A stretch of 33,253 bases of DNA from JAGTVB01 sp964624765 (GTDB taxonomy: Bacteria; Pseudomonadota; Gammaproteobacteria; HK1), in the NCBI GenBank assembly GCA_964624765.1, contig CAZUZO010000018.1:1-33253 (forward strand), written 5' to 3'. Position numbers and translations under genes: made by a program. Numbering within the stretch: the first letter of the stretch is position 1; each line of letters opens with the position of its first letter. A model generated the notes under the pieces. The model worked only from the letters and a program-made list of their open reading frames with translations. It made no database searches and was not told the origin of the DNA. Below are positions 33,199 through 33,253 of the stretch, piece after piece.

Positions 33199-33253
33199 CT
33201 GAGAGGTTGTGAAAAAACCTGCTACACAACCCGATAGCGGCGTTGGGCGGTGC
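33199..33253. mobile_element. 149-bp inverted-repeat element, copy 2 (cut by window end)
   Basis: The last 55 bases repeat 23386-23440 with three mismatches, in the same orientation, starting seven bases after the GH94 stop codon. The right end lies outside the window. Confidence 0.8.

Noticed and set aside
1..33253. tRNA, rRNA or CRISPR arrays
   Set aside because: No cloverleaf with a GTTCRANNC-type T loop, no rRNA signatures and no evenly spaced direct repeats were seen.

Overview
The window is GC-rich chromosomal DNA from a proteobacterium, most likely a gammaproteobacterium. The evidence is a glnK-amtB pair with sigma-54/NtrC control signals, a TorF-like outer-membrane porin beside it, an FNR/ANR-type box in front of hsp20, and strong Shine-Dalgarno sites. 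I cannot name the genus from sequence alone.

Layout. (1) 1-9716: a plus-strand, translationally tight run that looks like an anti-invader module. It holds the C-terminal part of an Eco57I/PglX-like adenine DNA methylase cut by the window edge, a 2121-residue DEAD/DEAH helicase with DUF1998 zinc-binding signature and a PD-(D/E)XK (VSR/DUF559-like) nuclease segment, and a UvrD-type helicase carrying an N-terminal RelE/ParE-like domain. The set recalls DISARM and Druantia but does not match either as I know them. (2) 9717-13134: an SDR protein without the catalytic tyrosine, an EamA permease with a long leader, two copies of a small dispersed repeat, and a decayed piece of a FlaA1/WbpM-like sugar dehydratase gene. 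(3) 13135-17509: galU, then a nitrogen-control block on the minus strand (glnK, amtB, intrinsic terminator, porin). Both glnK and the porin have their own sigma-54 promoter with upstream NtrC-like sites. (4) 17510-23305: an alkaline-phosphatase-superfamily enzyme, a classical SDR, hsp20 with a class II FNR-like promoter, a PfkB-family kinase, and a convergent ftsH-type protease preceded by a possible 26-residue leader peptide. (5) 23306-33253: a 149-bp inverted-repeat element, a frameshifted DUF92 remnant, an SbmA/YddA-like ABC protein whose nucleotide-binding domain has lost its key residues, a third dispersed repeat, and a two-gene glucan operon. That operon encodes a CBM/discoidin-fused (alpha/alpha)6 glycosidase-like protein and a GH94 phosphorylase resembling 1,2-beta-oligoglucan phosphorylase or the C-terminal part of cyclic glucan synthase. 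The window ends in a second, same-orientation copy of the 149-bp element.

How the parts may work together. The first block would modify self DNA and unwind or cut foreign DNA. The middle block takes up and senses ammonium under nitrogen limitation. The hsp20/ftsH block is protein quality control under low oxygen or stress. The last block probably handles beta-1,2-linked or related glucans in the cytoplasm, with galU upstream supplying UDP-glucose. Several decayed genes and mobile-like repeats show that this is a reworked accessory region.
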